This document shows, one piece after another, positions 27,652 through 37,963 of a DNA stretch of 64,000 nt (the stretch's first letter is position 1; every line of letters begins with the position of its first letter). This stretch comes from Mycolicibacterium sp. CBMA 226 (lineage in GTDB: Bacteria; Actinomycetota; Actinomycetes; Mycobacteriales; Mycobacteriaceae): positions 1-64,000 of the forward strand of contig NZ_VTGY01000011.1 in NCBI RefSeq assembly GCF_009729075.1. Direction: 5' to 3'. Both the position numbers and the translations under genes were made by a program. The notes under the pieces were generated by a model. It saw only the letters and a list, made by a program, of their open reading frames with translations, was not told the origin of the DNA and did not search any database.

Positions 27652-27704
27652 GGGATTCGTGCACGATTTTCCGCGCCGACCGCGGAAGATCGTGCACAAA
27701 TCCC
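27652..27704. terminator. Bidirectional terminator between SDR gene and leuS
   Basis: Arms of 24 nt (27652-27675 and 27681-27704) pair with two mismatches across a 5-nt loop CCGAC. Both mismatches form G-U wobbles in one of the two transcripts. It fills the gap between two convergent genes and would fold from either strand. Confidence 0.85.
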
Positions 27705-27707
27705 TGG

Positions 27708-30590
27708 TCAGGCGACGATGTTGACCAGCCGGCCCGGCACCACGATGACCTTCTTGGGCGTGGCGCCCGCCAGGAAGGCCTGCACCTTCTCGTCGGCGAG
27801 CGCGGCGGCCTCCAGTATGGCCTTGTCGGCGTCGGCGGCGACGACGATCTTGCCCCGCACCTTGCCGTTGACCTGCACCGGGTACTCGACGGTGTCGTCG
27901 ACCAGGTAGCGCTCGTCGGCGACCGGGAACGGGCCGTGCGCCAGTGACACGTCGCTACCGAGGCGACGCCACAGTTCCTCGGCCAGGTGCGGGGCCAGCG
28001 GCGCGACCATCAGCACCAGCGGCTCGACCGCGGCACGGGCGGTAACGCCCTCCTTGGTCAGGTGGTTGGTGTATTCGATGAGCTTGGCCGCGGCGGTGTT
28101 GTTGCGCAGGGCCGCGTAGTCCTCGTTCACCCCGGCAATGGTGCGGTGCAGTTGCTTGAGCGTCTCATCGGACAGCTCATCGTCGGAAACCCTTGGCTCG
28201 CCATTGGTTTCGTCGACGACGACGCGCCACACGCGCTGCAGGAACCGGTGCGCGCCGACGACGTCCTTGGTGGCCCACGGCCGCGACGCCTCCAGCGGTC
28301 CCATCGACATCTCGTAGACGCGCAGAGTGTCGGCGCCGTATTCCTCGCAGATCTCGTCGGGCGAGACGGAGTTCTTCAGGCTCTTGCCGATCTTGCCGAA
28401 CTCCTGGTTGACCTCGATCTCGCCATCCGGACCGGTCCAGTAGAACTTGCCTTCGCGCTCAACAACTTCCGCCGCCGGGACGTAGGTCCCGCGAGCGTCG
28501 GTGTAGGCGAACGCCTGGATGTAGCCCTGGTTGACGAGGCGCCGGTACGGCTCGCGCGACGACACGTGGCCGAGGTCGAACAGCACCTTGTGCCAGAACC
28601 GCGAGTACAGCAGGTGCAGCACCGCGTGCTCCACACCGCCGACGTACAGGTCGACACCACCGGGATCACTGGCCCCGTGGATTTCGGGCCGCGGGCCCAT
28701 CCAGTAGGCCTCGTTCTCCTTGGCGCAGAACGCTTCCGAGTTGTGCGGGTCTGCGTAGCGCAGCTCGTACCAGGAGCTGCCGGCCCACTGCGGCATGACG
28801 TTGGTGTCGCGGGTGTAGGACTTGAGGCCGTCACCGATATCGAGGTCGACGTGCACCCATTCGGTGGCCTTGTTCAGCGGCGGCGACGGCTCGCTGTCCG
28901 CGTTGTCCGGGTCGAACAGCACCGGCGAGTAGTCGGGCACGTCCGGAAGTTCCACGGGCAGTGCCGAATCCGGCAGCGGGTGGGCCTGGCCGTCGGCGTC
29001 ATAGACGATCGGGAACGGCTCGCCCCAGTACCGCTGGCGCGCGAAAAGCCAGTCCCGCAACTTGAATTCGACGCGGGCCTGTCCCCGGCCGTCCGCCACC
29101 AGCTTCTCGGTGACGGCGGCCTTGGCGTCGGCGACGTTCAGGCCGTCGAGGTAGTCGGAGTTGACCACCGCGCCGTCGCCCGTGTACGCGGACTCCGAAA
29201 GATCACCGCCGGCAATGACTTCCACGATCGGCAGGCCGAACGCCGTAGCGAACTCCCAGTCGCGCTGGTCGTGGCCGGGCACTGCCATGATGGCGCCGGT
29301 GCCGTACCCGGAGAGCACGTAGTCGGCAATAAAGATCGGAACCTGCTGCCCGTTCACCGGATTGGTGGCGTAGGCACCGGTGAAGACGCCGGTCTTGGTC
29401 TTGTTCTCCTGGCGCTCCAGGTCGGACTTCGCGGCGATGACGGCACGGTAAACCGCGACGGCCTCAGCCGGGGTGGCCTCGCCACCGGTCCAACGGGGGT
29501 CGACGCCGGCCGGCCATGCGGTGGCCAGCAGCGAATCCACCAGGTCATGCTCGGGGGCCAACACCAGATACGTGGCGCCGAACAGGGTGTCCGGGCGGGT
29601 GGTGAAGACCTCGATGTCGGCGTCCCCCGCGGCGAACAGCACCTCCGCGCCGACGGAGCGGCCGATCCAGTTGCGCTGCATGGCCTTGACCTTGTCCGGC
29701 CAGTCCAGTACTTCGAGGTCCTCGAGCAGCCGGTCGGAGTACGCGGTGATGCGCATCATCCACTGCCGCAACCGCTTCCGGAACACCGGGAAGTTGCCGC
29801 GTTCGCTACGCCCGTCGGAGGTGACCTCTTCGTTGGCCAACACGGTGCCCAGACCCGGGCACCAGTTGACCATCGAATCGGAGCGGTAGACCAGGCGATA
29901 CCCGTCGACCACCGCGGCACGTTCGGCGGCCGTCAGCGCCGACCAGTCCCGGCCGTCGTCGAGAGTCCTTGCACCGGAGTCGAATTCGGCGATCAGCTCG
30001 GCGACCGGCCGGGCCTTCTGCTGTGCCGGGTCGAACCAGGCGTTGTAGATCTGCAGGAAGATCCACTGCGTCCACTTGTAGAAATCGGTGTCGGTGGTGG
30101 CGAAGCTGCGCCGCGCATCATGGCCCAGGCCCAGCCGTCCCAGCTGCCGTTTGAAGTTGACGATGTTGGCCTCGGTGCGGGTGCGCGGGTGCGTGCCTGT
30201 CTGCACGGCGTACTGCTCGGCGGGCAGGCCGAACGCATCGAAGCCCAGGGCATGCAGCACGTTGCGGCCCGTCATCCGGAAATAGCGGGCGTAGACGTCG
30301 GTCGCGATGTAGCCGAGCGGGTGCCCGACGTGCAGACCTTCGCCCGAGGGATACGGGAACATGTCCTGCACGAACATCTTGTCCGCCGGCACCGGCGAGC
30401 CATCGGTAGGTGCGAGGGAGCCGACGGGGTTGGGCACGTGGAAGGTCCCCCGGTCCGTCCACACCTGCTGCCAGTCGGCCTCGATGCGGCCGGCCAGTTC
30501 GGCGGTGTAACGGTGCTGCGGGCTGTCGGCGTCCACGGCCACGGCCGCCTCGGGACGCACGCCTGCCTGCGCATTCGGGGAATCACTCAC
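27708..30590 (-). CDS. leuS: Leucyl-tRNA synthetase
   Basis: About 960 residues from a GTG at 30590 ([10 protein letters not shown]); GTG 30596 is also possible, and the longer upstream reading is non-conserved. Class I synthetase motifs are the HIGH box as [10 protein letters not shown] and a KMSKS-like [15 protein letters not shown]. The CP1 editing domain includes [19 protein letters not shown]. It charges tRNA-Leu and proofreads noncognate amino acids. M. tuberculosis Rv0041 is about the same length (969). Divergent from the Mtc28-like gene as in that species. Confidence 0.96.
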   Translation of the reverse strand: MSDSPNAQAGVRPEAAVAVDADSPQHRYTAELAGRIEADWQQVWTDRGTFHVPNPVGSLAPTDGSPVPADKMFVQDMFPYPSGEGLHVGHPLGYIATDVYARYFRMTGRNVLHALGFDAFGLPAEQYAVQTGTHPRTRTEANIVNFKRQLGRLGLGHDARRSFATTDTDFYKWTQWIFLQIYNAWFDPAQQKARPVAELIAEFDSGARTLDDGRDWSALTAAERAAVVDGYRLVYRSDSMVNWCPGLGTVLANEEVTSDGRSERGNFPVFRKRLRQWMMRITAYSDRLLEDLEVLDWPDKVKAMQRNWIGRSVGAEVLFAAGDADIEVFTTRPDTLFGATYLVLAPEHDLVDSLLATAWPAGVDPRWTGGEATPAEAVAVYRAVIAAKSDLERQENKTKTGVFTGAYATNPVNGQQVPIFIADYVLSGYGTGAIMAVPGHDQRDWEFATAFGLPIVEVIAGGDLSESAYTGDGAVVNSDYLDGLNVADAKAAVTEKLVADGRGQARVEFKLRDWLFARQRYWGEPFPIVYDADGQAHPLPDSALPVELPDVPDYSPVLFDPDNADSEPSPPLNKATEWVHVDLDIGDGLKSYTRDTNVMPQWAGSSWYELRYADPHNSEAFCAKENEAYWMGPRPEIHGASDPGGVDLYVGGVEHAVLHLLYSRFWHKVLFDLGHVSSREPYRRLVNQGYIQAFAYTDARGTYVPAAEVVEREGKFYWTGPDGEIEVNQEFGKIGKSLKNSVSPDEICEEYGADTLRVYEMSMGPLEASRPWATKDVVGAHRFLQRVWRVVVDETNGEPRVSDDELSDETLKQLHRTIAGVNEDYAALRNNTAAAKLIEYTNHLTKEGVTARAAVEPLVLMVAPLAPHLAEELWRRLGSDVSLAHGPFPVADERYLVDDTVEYPVQVNGKVRGKIVVAADADKAILEAAALADEKVQAFLAGATPKKVIVVPGRLVNIVA

Positions 30591-30795
30591 GTGCACAGGG
30601 TAGTCAACGCCTCCGGCGCGACCTGCATCACGCCGGACAGTCGGGCGCCGGGGCCGTTGGTCTCGGTTCCGTTGCAGTGCGGTCAGAGCACGGTTGCAGG
30701 TGCGCGCCGCACCTGGTGGGCACCGCGCACTCCTACATACAGTCGGTTCCAGTGCAACGCGTGATGCAGAAGTGAAGCGGAAGGACTGGCGCCAC

Positions 30796-31824
30796 ATGTT
30801 CGAGAACGCCCGCCACTGGCGACTTCTGGCAGGAGGTGTCGCCGCGGGCCTGGCAGGCGTCGTCGGCTTCGCAGGCAACATCGCGTCCGCCGATCCCCTG
30901 CCGCCCCAACCCGTCATCCCGGCACCCGCAACGGTCACGCAGACCGTCACCGTGCAGGCCGCCCCGGCACCGGTCGCTGCCGCCCCGCCCGCCGGCCCCG
31001 CCTTCATCCCCGCCGGTCAGCCCGCCGGCGTACCCCAGCCGGCCACCATTCCCCAGCCGGCCGTTGCCCAACCGGTCGTTGCGCCGGCCCCCGCCCCGAC
31101 ACCGGCGATCGCACCGGCCGCCTCGGGCACCATCGCCGACTTCTTCCACGCCCACAACGTCGCGATGCAGCGGCAGACGGCCGCCGGCTTCACGGCGCTG
31201 AACATCGTCCTGCCGGTACCCCCGGGCTGGGCCGCGGTGCCCGATCCGAACGTGCCCGACGCGTTCGCCGTCATCGCGGACCGCGTCGGCGGCGACGGCC
31301 TCTACACCTCGAACGCCGCACTCCAGGTCTACAAGCTGGTCGGCGACTTCGACCCTCGGGAAGCCATCAGCCACGGCTTCATCGACAGCCAGCAGCAGGT
31401 CGCGTGGCGGTCCACCGACGGTTCGATGGCCGACTTCTATGGCATGCCGTCGTCGATCATCGAAGGCACCTACCGCGAGAACAACATGACGCTGAACACC
31501 TCGCGGCGGCACGTCATCGCGACATCGGGCACCGACCGCTACCTGGTGACACTCTCGGTGACCACCAGCGCCCAGGTGACCGTCGCCTCCGGCAACGCCA
31601 CCGACGCCATCGTCAACGGGTTCATGGTCAGCGCGCCGGGGGCACCGGCCGCAGCACCGGCTCCCGCCGCCGTCCCCGCACCAGCACCCGCCGGCGTCCC
31701 CGCACCGGCCGCAGCACCGGCTCCGGCCCCCGCCGCTCCGCTGGTTCCGGCGCCGGCCGCCGTCCTCCCGCACACCGCCGGGGCCGTGCCGCTCACTGCG
31801 GCGATCCCCGGTCTGGGTCGCTGA
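30796..31824 (+). CDS. Proline-rich secreted antigen of the Mtc28/LpqN family (Rv0040c-like)
   Basis: 342 residues. The ATG at 30796 has GGAAGGA upstream. A signal peptide (about 1-31, ending IASADP) is followed by an Ala/Pro-rich arm, a folded LpqN/LpqT-type domain (about 110-275, including [18 protein letters not shown] and [12 protein letters not shown]), and a second Ala/Pro-rich tail. No lipobox Cys is seen, so it is secreted or surface-held rather than a lipoprotein. The location next to leuS matches Rv0040c, the proline-rich 28 kDa antigen. Pro-rich regions are likely glycosylation sites. Confidence 0.87.
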   Translation: MFENARHWRLLAGGVAAGLAGVVGFAGNIASADPLPPQPVIPAPATVTQTVTVQAAPAPVAAAPPAGPAFIPAGQPAGVPQPATIPQPAVAQPVVAPAPAPTPAIAPAASGTIADFFHAHNVAMQRQTAAGFTALNIVLPVPPGWAAVPDPNVPDAFAVIADRVGGDGLYTSNAALQVYKLVGDFDPREAISHGFIDSQQQVAWRSTDGSMADFYGMPSSIIEGTYRENNMTLNTSRRHVIATSGTDRYLVTLSVTTSAQVTVASGNATDAIVNGFMVSAPGAPAAAPAPAAVPAPAPAGVPAPAAAPAPAPAAPLVPAPAAVLPHTAGAVPLTAAIPGLGR

Positions 31825-31860
31825 CCGGTCACCGGTTTGGAGTGGCCGCCCGGCCGCCCC

Positions 31861-31866
31861 TATCCT
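31861..31866 (+). promoter_or_regulatory. -10 element of the small membrane protein gene
   Basis: TATCCT ends 7 nt before the ATG at 31874; leaderless arrangement. Confidence 0.6.
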
Positions 31867-31873
31867 GAGACGC

Positions 31874-32230
31874 ATGCTGATCGCCGCGGTGCTGTGCCTG
31901 TGCGCGGCCGTGGTGACCGCGGGCGTCGGCACCTGGTCGCTGCGCCAGCCGCACTCGACCGACACCGTGCCGCGTGTGCTGCGCTCGGTGGCACCGATCC
32001 AACTGGCGACGGCCGTGATGCTCGCGGCCGGCGGTGCCGTCGCTCTCGTCGCACCGCGCAGCACCGGAGTCATGGTGCTGATGGTGTGTGTCATCGGCGC
32101 CGTCGGCACGTTCGCGGCGGGCTGCTACCAGGGCGCCAAGGCCGGCGCCGCCATGATGGCCCGCGACAACGCGCCCGCCGCCGAGGGCTGCGCCGGCAGC
32201 TGCGCCAGCTGCACGCTGTCCTGCAGCTAG
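31874..32230 (+). CDS. Small membrane protein with Cys-rich tail (Rv0039c-like)
   Basis: 118 residues with three hydrophobic segments (about 2-20, 44-60, 65-84). The cytosolic-size tail ends [13 protein letters not shown], five Cys in the last 13 residues. The cluster could bind metal or be redox-active. Function unknown. It lies between the Mtc28-like gene and the convergent yqgE as in M. tuberculosis Rv0039c. Its TAG stop shares the tetranucleotide CTAG with the yqgE stop. Confidence 0.8.
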   Translation: MLIAAVLCLCAAVVTAGVGTWSLRQPHSTDTVPRVLRSVAPIQLATAVMLAAGGAVALVAPRSTGVMVLMVCVIGAVGTFAAGCYQGAKAGAAMMARDNAPAAEGCAGSCASCTLSCS

Positions 32231-32850
32231 TTCCGGCTCACATCGATCGGGTGCGTCGCCAGCATCGCCATGGGCATCGGCTGACGCCGTAGGACCCGCG
32301 ACCACAGATCCACCCGCGGTTCCACGAGGACGTCCGACGGCAGCGCTGACAACACAATCCAGTCGTCACGTTCGATCTCACCGTCGAGCTGGCCCACCGA
32401 CCACCCCGAGTAGCCGGCGTAGATCCGGACGCCCTCGACGGCGCCTTCGATGTCCTCCGGTTCGGCGTCCAGGTCGACCATCGCGATGCGGCCCTGCACG
32501 TGCCGCAGCCCGGGCACCGACGACGCGTCGACGCCGACCTTCATGGTCGCCAGGCACAGCGCGGAATCGCGTTTCACCGGCCCGCCGATGAACATGGACT
32601 TGGGTTTCTTGGCGAGCTTCGCCCACTGCGGCAAGACGTTGTAAACCGCTGTCTCACTGGGCCGGTTCAGGACGACGCCGAGTGTCCCACCGGAGTTGTG
32701 CTCGACGATGTAGATGACGCTGCGCCGGAATGTCGGCTCCAGCAGATCGGTGTTGGCAAGCAGCAGCGTCCCCGCCCGAACCCCATGCGAGGCGGGTGCG
32801 AATTCCCGGTAATCCTCCGGTTCCTCTGACTGCGCCACGCCCTCCATCAT
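32227..32850 (-). CDS. YqgE/AlgH family protein (Rv0038-like)
   Basis: 207 residues from the ATG at 32850 (another ATG follows directly at 32847). Family motifs are [38 protein letters not shown] and [14 protein letters not shown]. It is a conserved single-domain cytosolic protein of unknown biochemical role. It is convergent with the small membrane protein and divergent from the MFS gene. The stop is embedded in the shared CTAG. Confidence 0.93.
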   Translation of the reverse strand: MMEGVAQSEEPEDYREFAPASHGVRAGTLLLANTDLLEPTFRRSVIYIVEHNSGGTLGVVLNRPSETAVYNVLPQWAKLAKKPKSMFIGGPVKRDSALCLATMKVGVDASSVPGLRHVQGRIAMVDLDAEPEDIEGAVEGVRIYAGYSGWSVGQLDGEIERDDWIVLSALPSDVLVEPRVDLWSRVLRRQPMPMAMLATHPIDVSRN

Positions 32851-32965
32851 CGCACCCGCGGGCCGTTGCCGTGACCAACGCACACGGCCCGCCGGGATAT
32901 TTGTACTGTGGAGCAGGTCGCTTCAATCATGCCCGGCACTCACAAATCAGGACACGAATATCCCA

Positions 32966-34255
32966 GTGACCGACCGCCGCTCTCATCACGTTGTCCTGCA
33001 TGCGGTGCAGGCCCTGCCGGACTTCCGCCGGCTCCTGGAACTACGGGCGGTCAGCCAATTCGGTGACGGTCTCTTCCAGGCCGGCCTGGTGGGCGCGCTG
33101 CTGTTCAACCCGGATCGGGCGGCCACCCCGTGGGCCATCGCGGGCTCTTTCGCCGCGCTGTTCCTGCCGTACTCGCTGCTGGGCCCGTTCGTCGGCGCAC
33201 TGCTCGACCGCTGGGATCGCCGGCAGGTGCTCATCGCCGCCAACTTCGCGCGGCTGGTGGTGATGATCTGCGTCGGTGCGCTACTGGCCACCGCCGCGTC
33301 CGACAAGCCAATCCTGTTCGGCGCGTTGATCGTCAACGGTTTCACCCGCTTCGTCTCGTCCGGTCTGTCCGCCGCGCTGCCGCATGTCGTACCCATCGAG
33401 CAGGTGGTGTCGATGAACTCCGTGGCCACCGCCGTCGGTGCCGTGTCGGCGTTCGTCGGTGCCAACGTGATGCTGCTGCCGCGCTGGCTGATCGGCGCGG
33501 GCGACACCAGCGCGGCGGTGGTGATCTGGTTGGCGGCGCTGCCCGTCGCGCTGGCGCTGTGGCTGTCGGTGCGCTTCCACCGACATCTCCTCGGACCCGA
33601 CGACAGTGCCCGCGCGGTCCACGGTTCGGTGACCTACGCCGTCGTCACCGGCTGGATCTACGGACTCCGGTCGGTGGCGAACGTGCCGACGGTGACCGCG
33701 ACCCTGACCGGTCTGGCGGCCCACCGGATGGTGTTTGGCATCAACACGCTCATGGTGTTGGTGATCGTCCGGCACGGCGGCGGCGAACACGTCGCGGGCT
33801 TCGCGGTGACTGTCGTGTTCGTGGCGGCCGCTGGCCTCGGGTCATTCCTCGCCAACCTCGTCATGCCCGCCGCGGTGCGTCGCTGGGGCCGCTACGCCAC
33901 CGCCAACGGGGCCCTGGCCATCGCGGCGGTCGTCCAGCTGTCTGGCGCCGGCCTCCAGATACCCGTGCTCATCGCCTGCAGTCTGGTGCTGGGCACGGCC
34001 GGGCAGGTGGTCAAGCTGTGCGCCGACTCAGCCATGCAACTCGACGTCGACGACGCCCTGCGCGGCCACGTGTTCGCGGTCCAGGACGCACTGTTCTGGC
34101 TGGCGTTCATCGTCGCGATCGCGGCCTCCGCGGCCGTGATCCCGGCCGACGGCAAGTCCTCGGCGCTGATGGCGACGGGCGCCGTCATCTACCTCATCGG
34201 GCTGATCCTGCATGCGACGCTGGGCAAGCGCAGCAGAACCGGCGGTACCGTCTAG
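32966..34255 (+). CDS. MFS transporter (Rv0037c-like)
   Basis: 429 residues with about twelve hydrophobic segments. The early [22 protein letters not shown] is the loop 2-3 A-motif of major facilitator proteins. The start GTG at 32966 gives a short cytosolic N-terminus ([20 protein letters not shown]). It is likely a proton-driven efflux pump of unknown substrate. The TAG stop at 34253 is also the beginning of the next gene's -10. Confidence 0.9.
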   Translation: MTDRRSHHVVLHAVQALPDFRRLLELRAVSQFGDGLFQAGLVGALLFNPDRAATPWAIAGSFAALFLPYSLLGPFVGALLDRWDRRQVLIAANFARLVVMICVGALLATAASDKPILFGALIVNGFTRFVSSGLSAALPHVVPIEQVVSMNSVATAVGAVSAFVGANVMLLPRWLIGAGDTSAAVVIWLAALPVALALWLSVRFHRHLLGPDDSARAVHGSVTYAVVTGWIYGLRSVANVPTVTATLTGLAAHRMVFGINTLMVLVIVRHGGGEHVAGFAVTVVFVAAAGLGSFLANLVMPAAVRRWGRYATANGALAIAAVVQLSGAGLQIPVLIACSLVLGTAGQVVKLCADSAMQLDVDDALRGHVFAVQDALFWLAFIVAIAASAAVIPADGKSSALMATGAVIYLIGLILHATLGKRSRTGGTV

Positions 34256-34258
34256 GGT
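34253..34258 (+). promoter_or_regulatory. -10 element overlapping the MFS stop codon
   Basis: TAGGGT starts with the MFS TAG stop and ends 6 nt before the ATG at 34265, fitting a leaderless transcript. Confidence 0.6.
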
Positions 34259-34264
34259 GCTGCC

Positions 34265-35047
34265 ATGGCCCCCAATGCTGCTGCCGGTGTGATCGTCGAT
34301 CTGCGTGCCGAGAGTGACGACCTGGACCGCTTGGTCGCCGACCTACCGCCCGCCGAATGGGCGGCGCCGACGCCGGCCGAGGGCTGGACGATCGCCCATC
34401 AGATCGCGCATCTGTGGTGGACGGACAAGGTGTCGGTACTGGCAGTGACCGACGAGGACGCCTTCGCCGCGACGCTCACCGAGGCGTGGCAGAACCCGCT
34501 GGGGTTCGTCGACGTGGCGGCCGAAGAACTCGCGCAGACACCGCCCGCAGAGATGCTGGCGCAGTGGCGCGCCACGCGGGCCACGCTGCACGACGCGCTC
34601 GAAGGCGTCGCCGACGGCCGCAAGCTGCCCTGGTTCGGCCCGCCGATGAGCGCCGCGTCGATGGCCAGTGCCCGGCTCATGGAGACCTGGGCCCACGGCG
34701 CCGATGTCGCCGACACCCTCGGGGTCCGTCGCAAACCGACGGCCCGGCTGCGGTCCATCGCGCACATCGGGGTCCGGACAAGGGATTTCGCGTTCACGCT
34801 CCACGAGCTGACCCCGCCGGCCGACGTGTTTCACGTGGAACTTTCCGCACCCGACGGTGACGTGTGGACCTGGGGCCCGGACGACGCCGCGCAAAGGGTC
34901 ACCGGCTCGGCCGAGGACTTCTGCCTGCTGGTGACGCAGCGGCGGCCGCTGCGCGAGCTGGACGTGACGGCCGTCGGCGCGGACGCCCAGAAGTGGCTGA
35001 CGATCGCCCAGGCCTTCGCCGGACCGCCGGGAGCCGGGCGGGACTAG
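34265..35047 (+). CDS. TIGR03084-type DinB/mycothiol-dependent maleylpyruvate isomerase-like protein (Rv0036c-like)
   Basis: 260 residues. The DinB_2 four-helix metal-binding fold is seen in [15 protein letters not shown] (two His ligands) and [16 protein letters not shown] (third His). A C-terminal SCP2-like extension contains [21 protein letters not shown]. Such proteins may use mycothiol or bind metal; the substrate is unknown. A parS-like site is embedded in its coding sequence (34827-34842). Convergent with the Asp-rich protein gene, sharing CTAG as stop. Confidence 0.88.
   Translation: MAPNAAAGVIVDLRAESDDLDRLVADLPPAEWAAPTPAEGWTIAHQIAHLWWTDKVSVLAVTDEDAFAATLTEAWQNPLGFVDVAAEELAQTPPAEMLAQWRATRATLHDALEGVADGRKLPWFGPPMSAASMASARLMETWAHGADVADTLGVRRKPTARLRSIAHIGVRTRDFAFTLHELTPPADVFHVELSAPDGDVWTWGPDDAAQRVTGSAEDFCLLVTQRRPLRELDVTAVGADAQKWLTIAQAFAGPPGAGRD
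34827..34842. other. parS-like site within the TIGR03084 gene
   Basis: TGTTTCACGTGGAACT matches the ParB site TGTTTCACGTGAAACA at 14 of 16 positions, about 24 kb left of oriC. The codons read VFHVEL. Confidence 0.6.
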
Positions 35048-35529
35048 TGCGGGCTCACCCCGCCCGCCGAATCCGCTGCGCCATCCCCATCGGTGTCGGT
35101 CAGCTGCACGTCCCACCGACCGTCGCCGTCGGTGTCGACGTAGGCCACGGACCCGGCCAGCACCCGATCGGCGAGCCCGTTGCCGTCGGCGTCGATCAGG
35201 CGGTCGTCGGCTGCACCGTCACCGTCGAAGTCGACGACCGCTCCCCCGCTGTGCTCGGTGCCGTCCAGGCCGAACCACCGCAGCCCCGAGCCCACCGCCC
35301 AGGTGCCCGATCCGTCGTCGGTGAACGACACGCGTGCGCCATCCACGTCGATGACGGCGTGGTCGGCCCGGCCGTCGCCGTCGAAATCCGCAAGCGCGTC
35401 GTCGAACAAGCCGTCGCCGTCCACATCCAGCCGCACACCGTCGAGCGTGCCGTCGCCGTCGGCGTCCACCGCCGGCTCCCCCGGCCACCACGACGCCGAC
35501 CCGTCACCATCACTCAGGCAATAGTCCAT
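35044..35529 (-). CDS. Asp-rich Ca-binding-type repeat protein (Rv3906c-like)
   Basis: 161 residues containing about eight DxDGDG-type repeats, for example [36 protein letters not shown] and DTDGDGRWD. These resemble the calcium loops of thrombospondin type 3 or dockerin repeats. No signal peptide or TM segment is visible, so it may be cytosolic or exported unconventionally. It is very acidic. Homologues are sometimes labelled pullulanase, but no catalytic domain is present. It lies 18 nt after pcnA in the same direction. Confidence 0.85.
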   Translation of the reverse strand: MDYCLSDGDGSASWWPGEPAVDADGDGTLDGVRLDVDGDGLFDDALADFDGDGRADHAVIDVDGARVSFTDDGSGTWAVGSGLRWFGLDGTEHSGGAVVDFDGDGAADDRLIDADGNGLADRVLAGSVAYVDTDGDGRWDVQLTDTDGDGAADSAGGVSPH

Positions 35530-35547
35530 ACCTGAATGGACGTTTGG

Positions 35548-37050
35548 TCAGGCGCGCTCGTTCCACCATTTCCGCAATTCGGCGACGGCCTCGTCATGGC
35601 TCAGTGGGCCGCGGTCCAGCCGGAGCTCCTTGAGGAACCGCCACGCCTCGCCGACCTGCGGCCCGGCCGGGATGCCCAGCAGCGTCATGATCTCGTTGCC
35701 GTCCAGGTCCGGACGCACGCGCGCCAGATCCTCCTGCGCCGCCAACTCGGCGATGCGGCGCTCGAGACCGTCGTAGTTCGCCTGCAGGCGTGCGGCGCGA
35801 CGGCGGTTGCGGGTGGTGCAGTCGGCGCGCACCAGCTTGTGCAGCCGGCCCAGCAGCGGCCCGGCATCGGTGACGTAGCGGCGCACCGCCGAATCGGTCC
35901 ACTTGCCGCCGCCCTTGTCGTCGGCATAGCCGTGGAACCGCAGATGCAGGTACACCAGCTGCGAGACGTCGTCGACCATCTGCTTGGAGTACTTCAGCGC
36001 ACGCATGCGCTTGCGCGTCATCTTGGCGCCCACCACCTCGTGGTGGTGGAAGCTGACGCCGCCGTCGGGCTCGTGCCGGCGCGTGTCGGGCTTGCCGATG
36101 TCGTGGAGCAGCGCGGCCCAGCGCAGCACCAGGTCGGGTCCCTCGTCTTCCAGGTCGATCGCCTGGCGCAGCACCGTGAGCGAGTGGTGGTAGACGTCCT
36201 TGTGCTGGTGGTGCTCATCGATTGCCATCCGCATCGCACCGACCTCGGGCAGCACCACGTCGCCCAAACCGGTCTGCACCATGAGATCCACGCCGGCCAT
36301 CGGGTCGGCGCCCAGCATCAGCTTGTCGAGCTCGGCGGCCACCCGCTCGGCGGTGATCCGGCCGAGCTGCGGCGCCATCTCGATCAGCGCCTCCAGCACG
36401 CGCGGCGCCACCGAGAACCCCAGCTGGGAGGCGAAGCGGGCCGCCCGCAACATCCGCAGCGGATCGTCGCCGAATGACACCTGCGGCGCCGACGGGGTGT
36501 CGAGCACCTTGTCGGCCAGCGCGGACAACCCGCCCAGCGGATCGTGGAACTCACCGATGCCGCCGGGCATGTCCGGGTTGACCCGGACCGCCATCGCGTT
36601 CACGGAGAAGTCGCGGCGCACCAGGTCATCCTCGAGCCGGTCGCCGAACACCACCTCCGGATTACGGGACACCTGGTCGTAGCTGTCCGCCCGGAAGGTC
36701 GTGATCTCGATGCGCTGCCCGTACTTGGCCACCCCGATGGTGCCGAACTCGATCCCGGTGTCCCACAACGCTTCTCCCCAGCTGCGCAGCAGCTTCTGCA
36801 GCTGCGCCGGACGGGCGTCGGTGGTGAAGTCCAGGTCGTTCAGATCACGGCCCAGCAGTGCGTCGCGGACGCTGCCGCCCACCAGGTACAGCTCATTACC
36901 CGCGTCGGCGAACACCCGGCCCAGGTCCACGAGCAGACCCGCGTGATTGTTCAGTGCGACCGCGGCAGCGGTCAGCAATGTTGACGGGTCGCGCGGCGGG
37001 CTCTTGGGGCTCGGCTCCGACCCGAGCTCGGCGCTTGCTTCGTTCGGCAC
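35548..37050 (-). CDS. pcnA: CCA-adding tRNA nucleotidyltransferase / poly(A) polymerase family
   Basis: About 500 residues from the GTG at 37050; an upstream start at 37074 is possible but precedes the likely promoter. The nucleotidyltransferase core has LYLVGGSVRDALLGRDLNDLDFTTDA with the catalytic DxD, then VRRDFSVNAMA and DDPLRMLRAARF. An HD domain follows with LLHDIGKPDTR. It adds or repairs the 3' CCA of tRNAs. Divergent from mutT4; corresponds to Rv3907c. A TAGGCT -10 at 37059-37064 is 8 nt before the start. Confidence 0.94.
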   Translation of the reverse strand: MPNEASAELGSEPSPKSPPRDPSTLLTAAAVALNNHAGLLVDLGRVFADAGNELYLVGGSVRDALLGRDLNDLDFTTDARPAQLQKLLRSWGEALWDTGIEFGTIGVAKYGQRIEITTFRADSYDQVSRNPEVVFGDRLEDDLVRRDFSVNAMAVRVNPDMPGGIGEFHDPLGGLSALADKVLDTPSAPQVSFGDDPLRMLRAARFASQLGFSVAPRVLEALIEMAPQLGRITAERVAAELDKLMLGADPMAGVDLMVQTGLGDVVLPEVGAMRMAIDEHHQHKDVYHHSLTVLRQAIDLEDEGPDLVLRWAALLHDIGKPDTRRHEPDGGVSFHHHEVVGAKMTRKRMRALKYSKQMVDDVSQLVYLHLRFHGYADDKGGGKWTDSAVRRYVTDAGPLLGRLHKLVRADCTTRNRRRAARLQANYDGLERRIAELAAQEDLARVRPDLDGNEIMTLLGIPAGPQVGEAWRFLKELRLDRGPLSHDEAVAELRKWWNERA

Positions 37051-37058
37051 GTCCGATG

Positions 37059-37064
37059 AGCCTA
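37059..37064 (-). promoter_or_regulatory. -10 element of pcnA
   Basis: On the reverse strand TAGGCT ends 8 nt before the GTG at 37050, supporting that start over the upstream one. Confidence 0.5.
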
Positions 37065-37161
37065 ATGCGCCCACCTCGCCGGCGGAGTACCGACCATCGC
37101 GGCGCGGTCACAACTGGGCCACTGACCGGCGAGTGGGGGCAGACCGCCCAACCTGAGCAGC

Positions 37162-37167
37162 TACTAT
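37162..37167 (+). promoter_or_regulatory. -10 element of mutT4
   Basis: TACTAT ends 7 nt before the GTG at 37175; this would drive the leaderless mutT4-DUF6049-murJ unit. Confidence 0.6.
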
Positions 37168-37174
37168 CGCTTGG

Positions 37175-37963
37175 GTGTCGGAAGGCGAGCGTGCCAAACC
37201 ACGACGACGCCGCGGGCGACGTCGCGGTCGACGCTCGGCAGGTCCGCCCAGCGACAACGCCCAGGGCACCGACACCGACTCGGCCGCTGCCACCCGCACC
37301 AACACCGCACCAGCGGCCCCGGCCACGGCGACTCCGTCGCCCCCGGCCACCCGCAAGTCGAACAACGACCGGCTGCGTACCGTCCACGAGACATCGGCCG
37401 GCGGGCTGGTGATCGACGGCCTCGACGGCCCCAAAGACACCCAGAAGGCGGCGCTCATCGGCCGCGTCGACCGGCGCGGCCGCATGCTGTGGTCACTGCC
37501 CAAGGGGCACATCGAACTCGGCGAAACGGCCGAACAGACCGCCATCCGTGAGGTCGCCGAAGAGACCGGACTGCAGGGCAGCGTGCTGGCCGCGCTGGGC
37601 AGCATCGACTACTGGTTCGTGACCGAGGGCCGGCGTGTGCACAAGACAGTGCACCATTACCTGATGCGATTCCTGGGCGGCGAACTCTCCGACGACGATG
37701 TCGAGGTCACCGAAGTGGCGTGGGTGCCGCTGCGGGAACTGCCGTCCCGCCTGGCCTACGCCGACGAGCGCAAGCTCGCCGAGGTGGCCGGCGAACTGAT
37801 CGACAAACTGCACACCGATGGACCGGGCGCCCTGCCGCCGCTGCCGCGCACTGCGCCGCGCCGCCGCCCACAGACCCATTCCCGCACGCGGAACCATCGC
37901 ACCGACGACTCCGCCCATACACAGCCCGGCCGCCGCGCGAACGGCTGCGGACCCGGTTCGTGA
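37175..37963 (+). CDS. mutT4: Nudix hydrolase MutT4
   Basis: 262 residues. The first 65 are basic and disordered (many Arg, then Pro/Ala/Thr). The Nudix fold holds a complete Nudix box at residues 111-133: G-H-I-E-L-G-E through REVAEETGL. It probably hydrolyses oxidised or non-standard nucleotides. The C-terminal 45 residues are again low-complexity. The stop overlaps the next gene's GTG (GTGA). Corresponds to Rv3908 and heads the cluster leading to murJ. Confidence 0.92.
   Translation: MSEGERAKPRRRRGRRRGRRSAGPPSDNAQGTDTDSAAATRTNTAPAAPATATPSPPATRKSNNDRLRTVHETSAGGLVIDGLDGPKDTQKAALIGRVDRRGRMLWSLPKGHIELGETAEQTAIREVAEETGLQGSVLAALGSIDYWFVTEGRRVHKTVHHYLMRFLGGELSDDDVEVTEVAWVPLRELPSRLAYADERKLAEVAGELIDKLHTDGPGALPPLPRTAPRRRPQTHSRTRNHRTDDSAHTQPGRRANGCGPGS

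Noticed and set aside
27987..30764. 925-codon forward open frame opposite leuS
   Set aside because: Antisense shadow; leuS carries the HIGH and KMSKS-like motifs.
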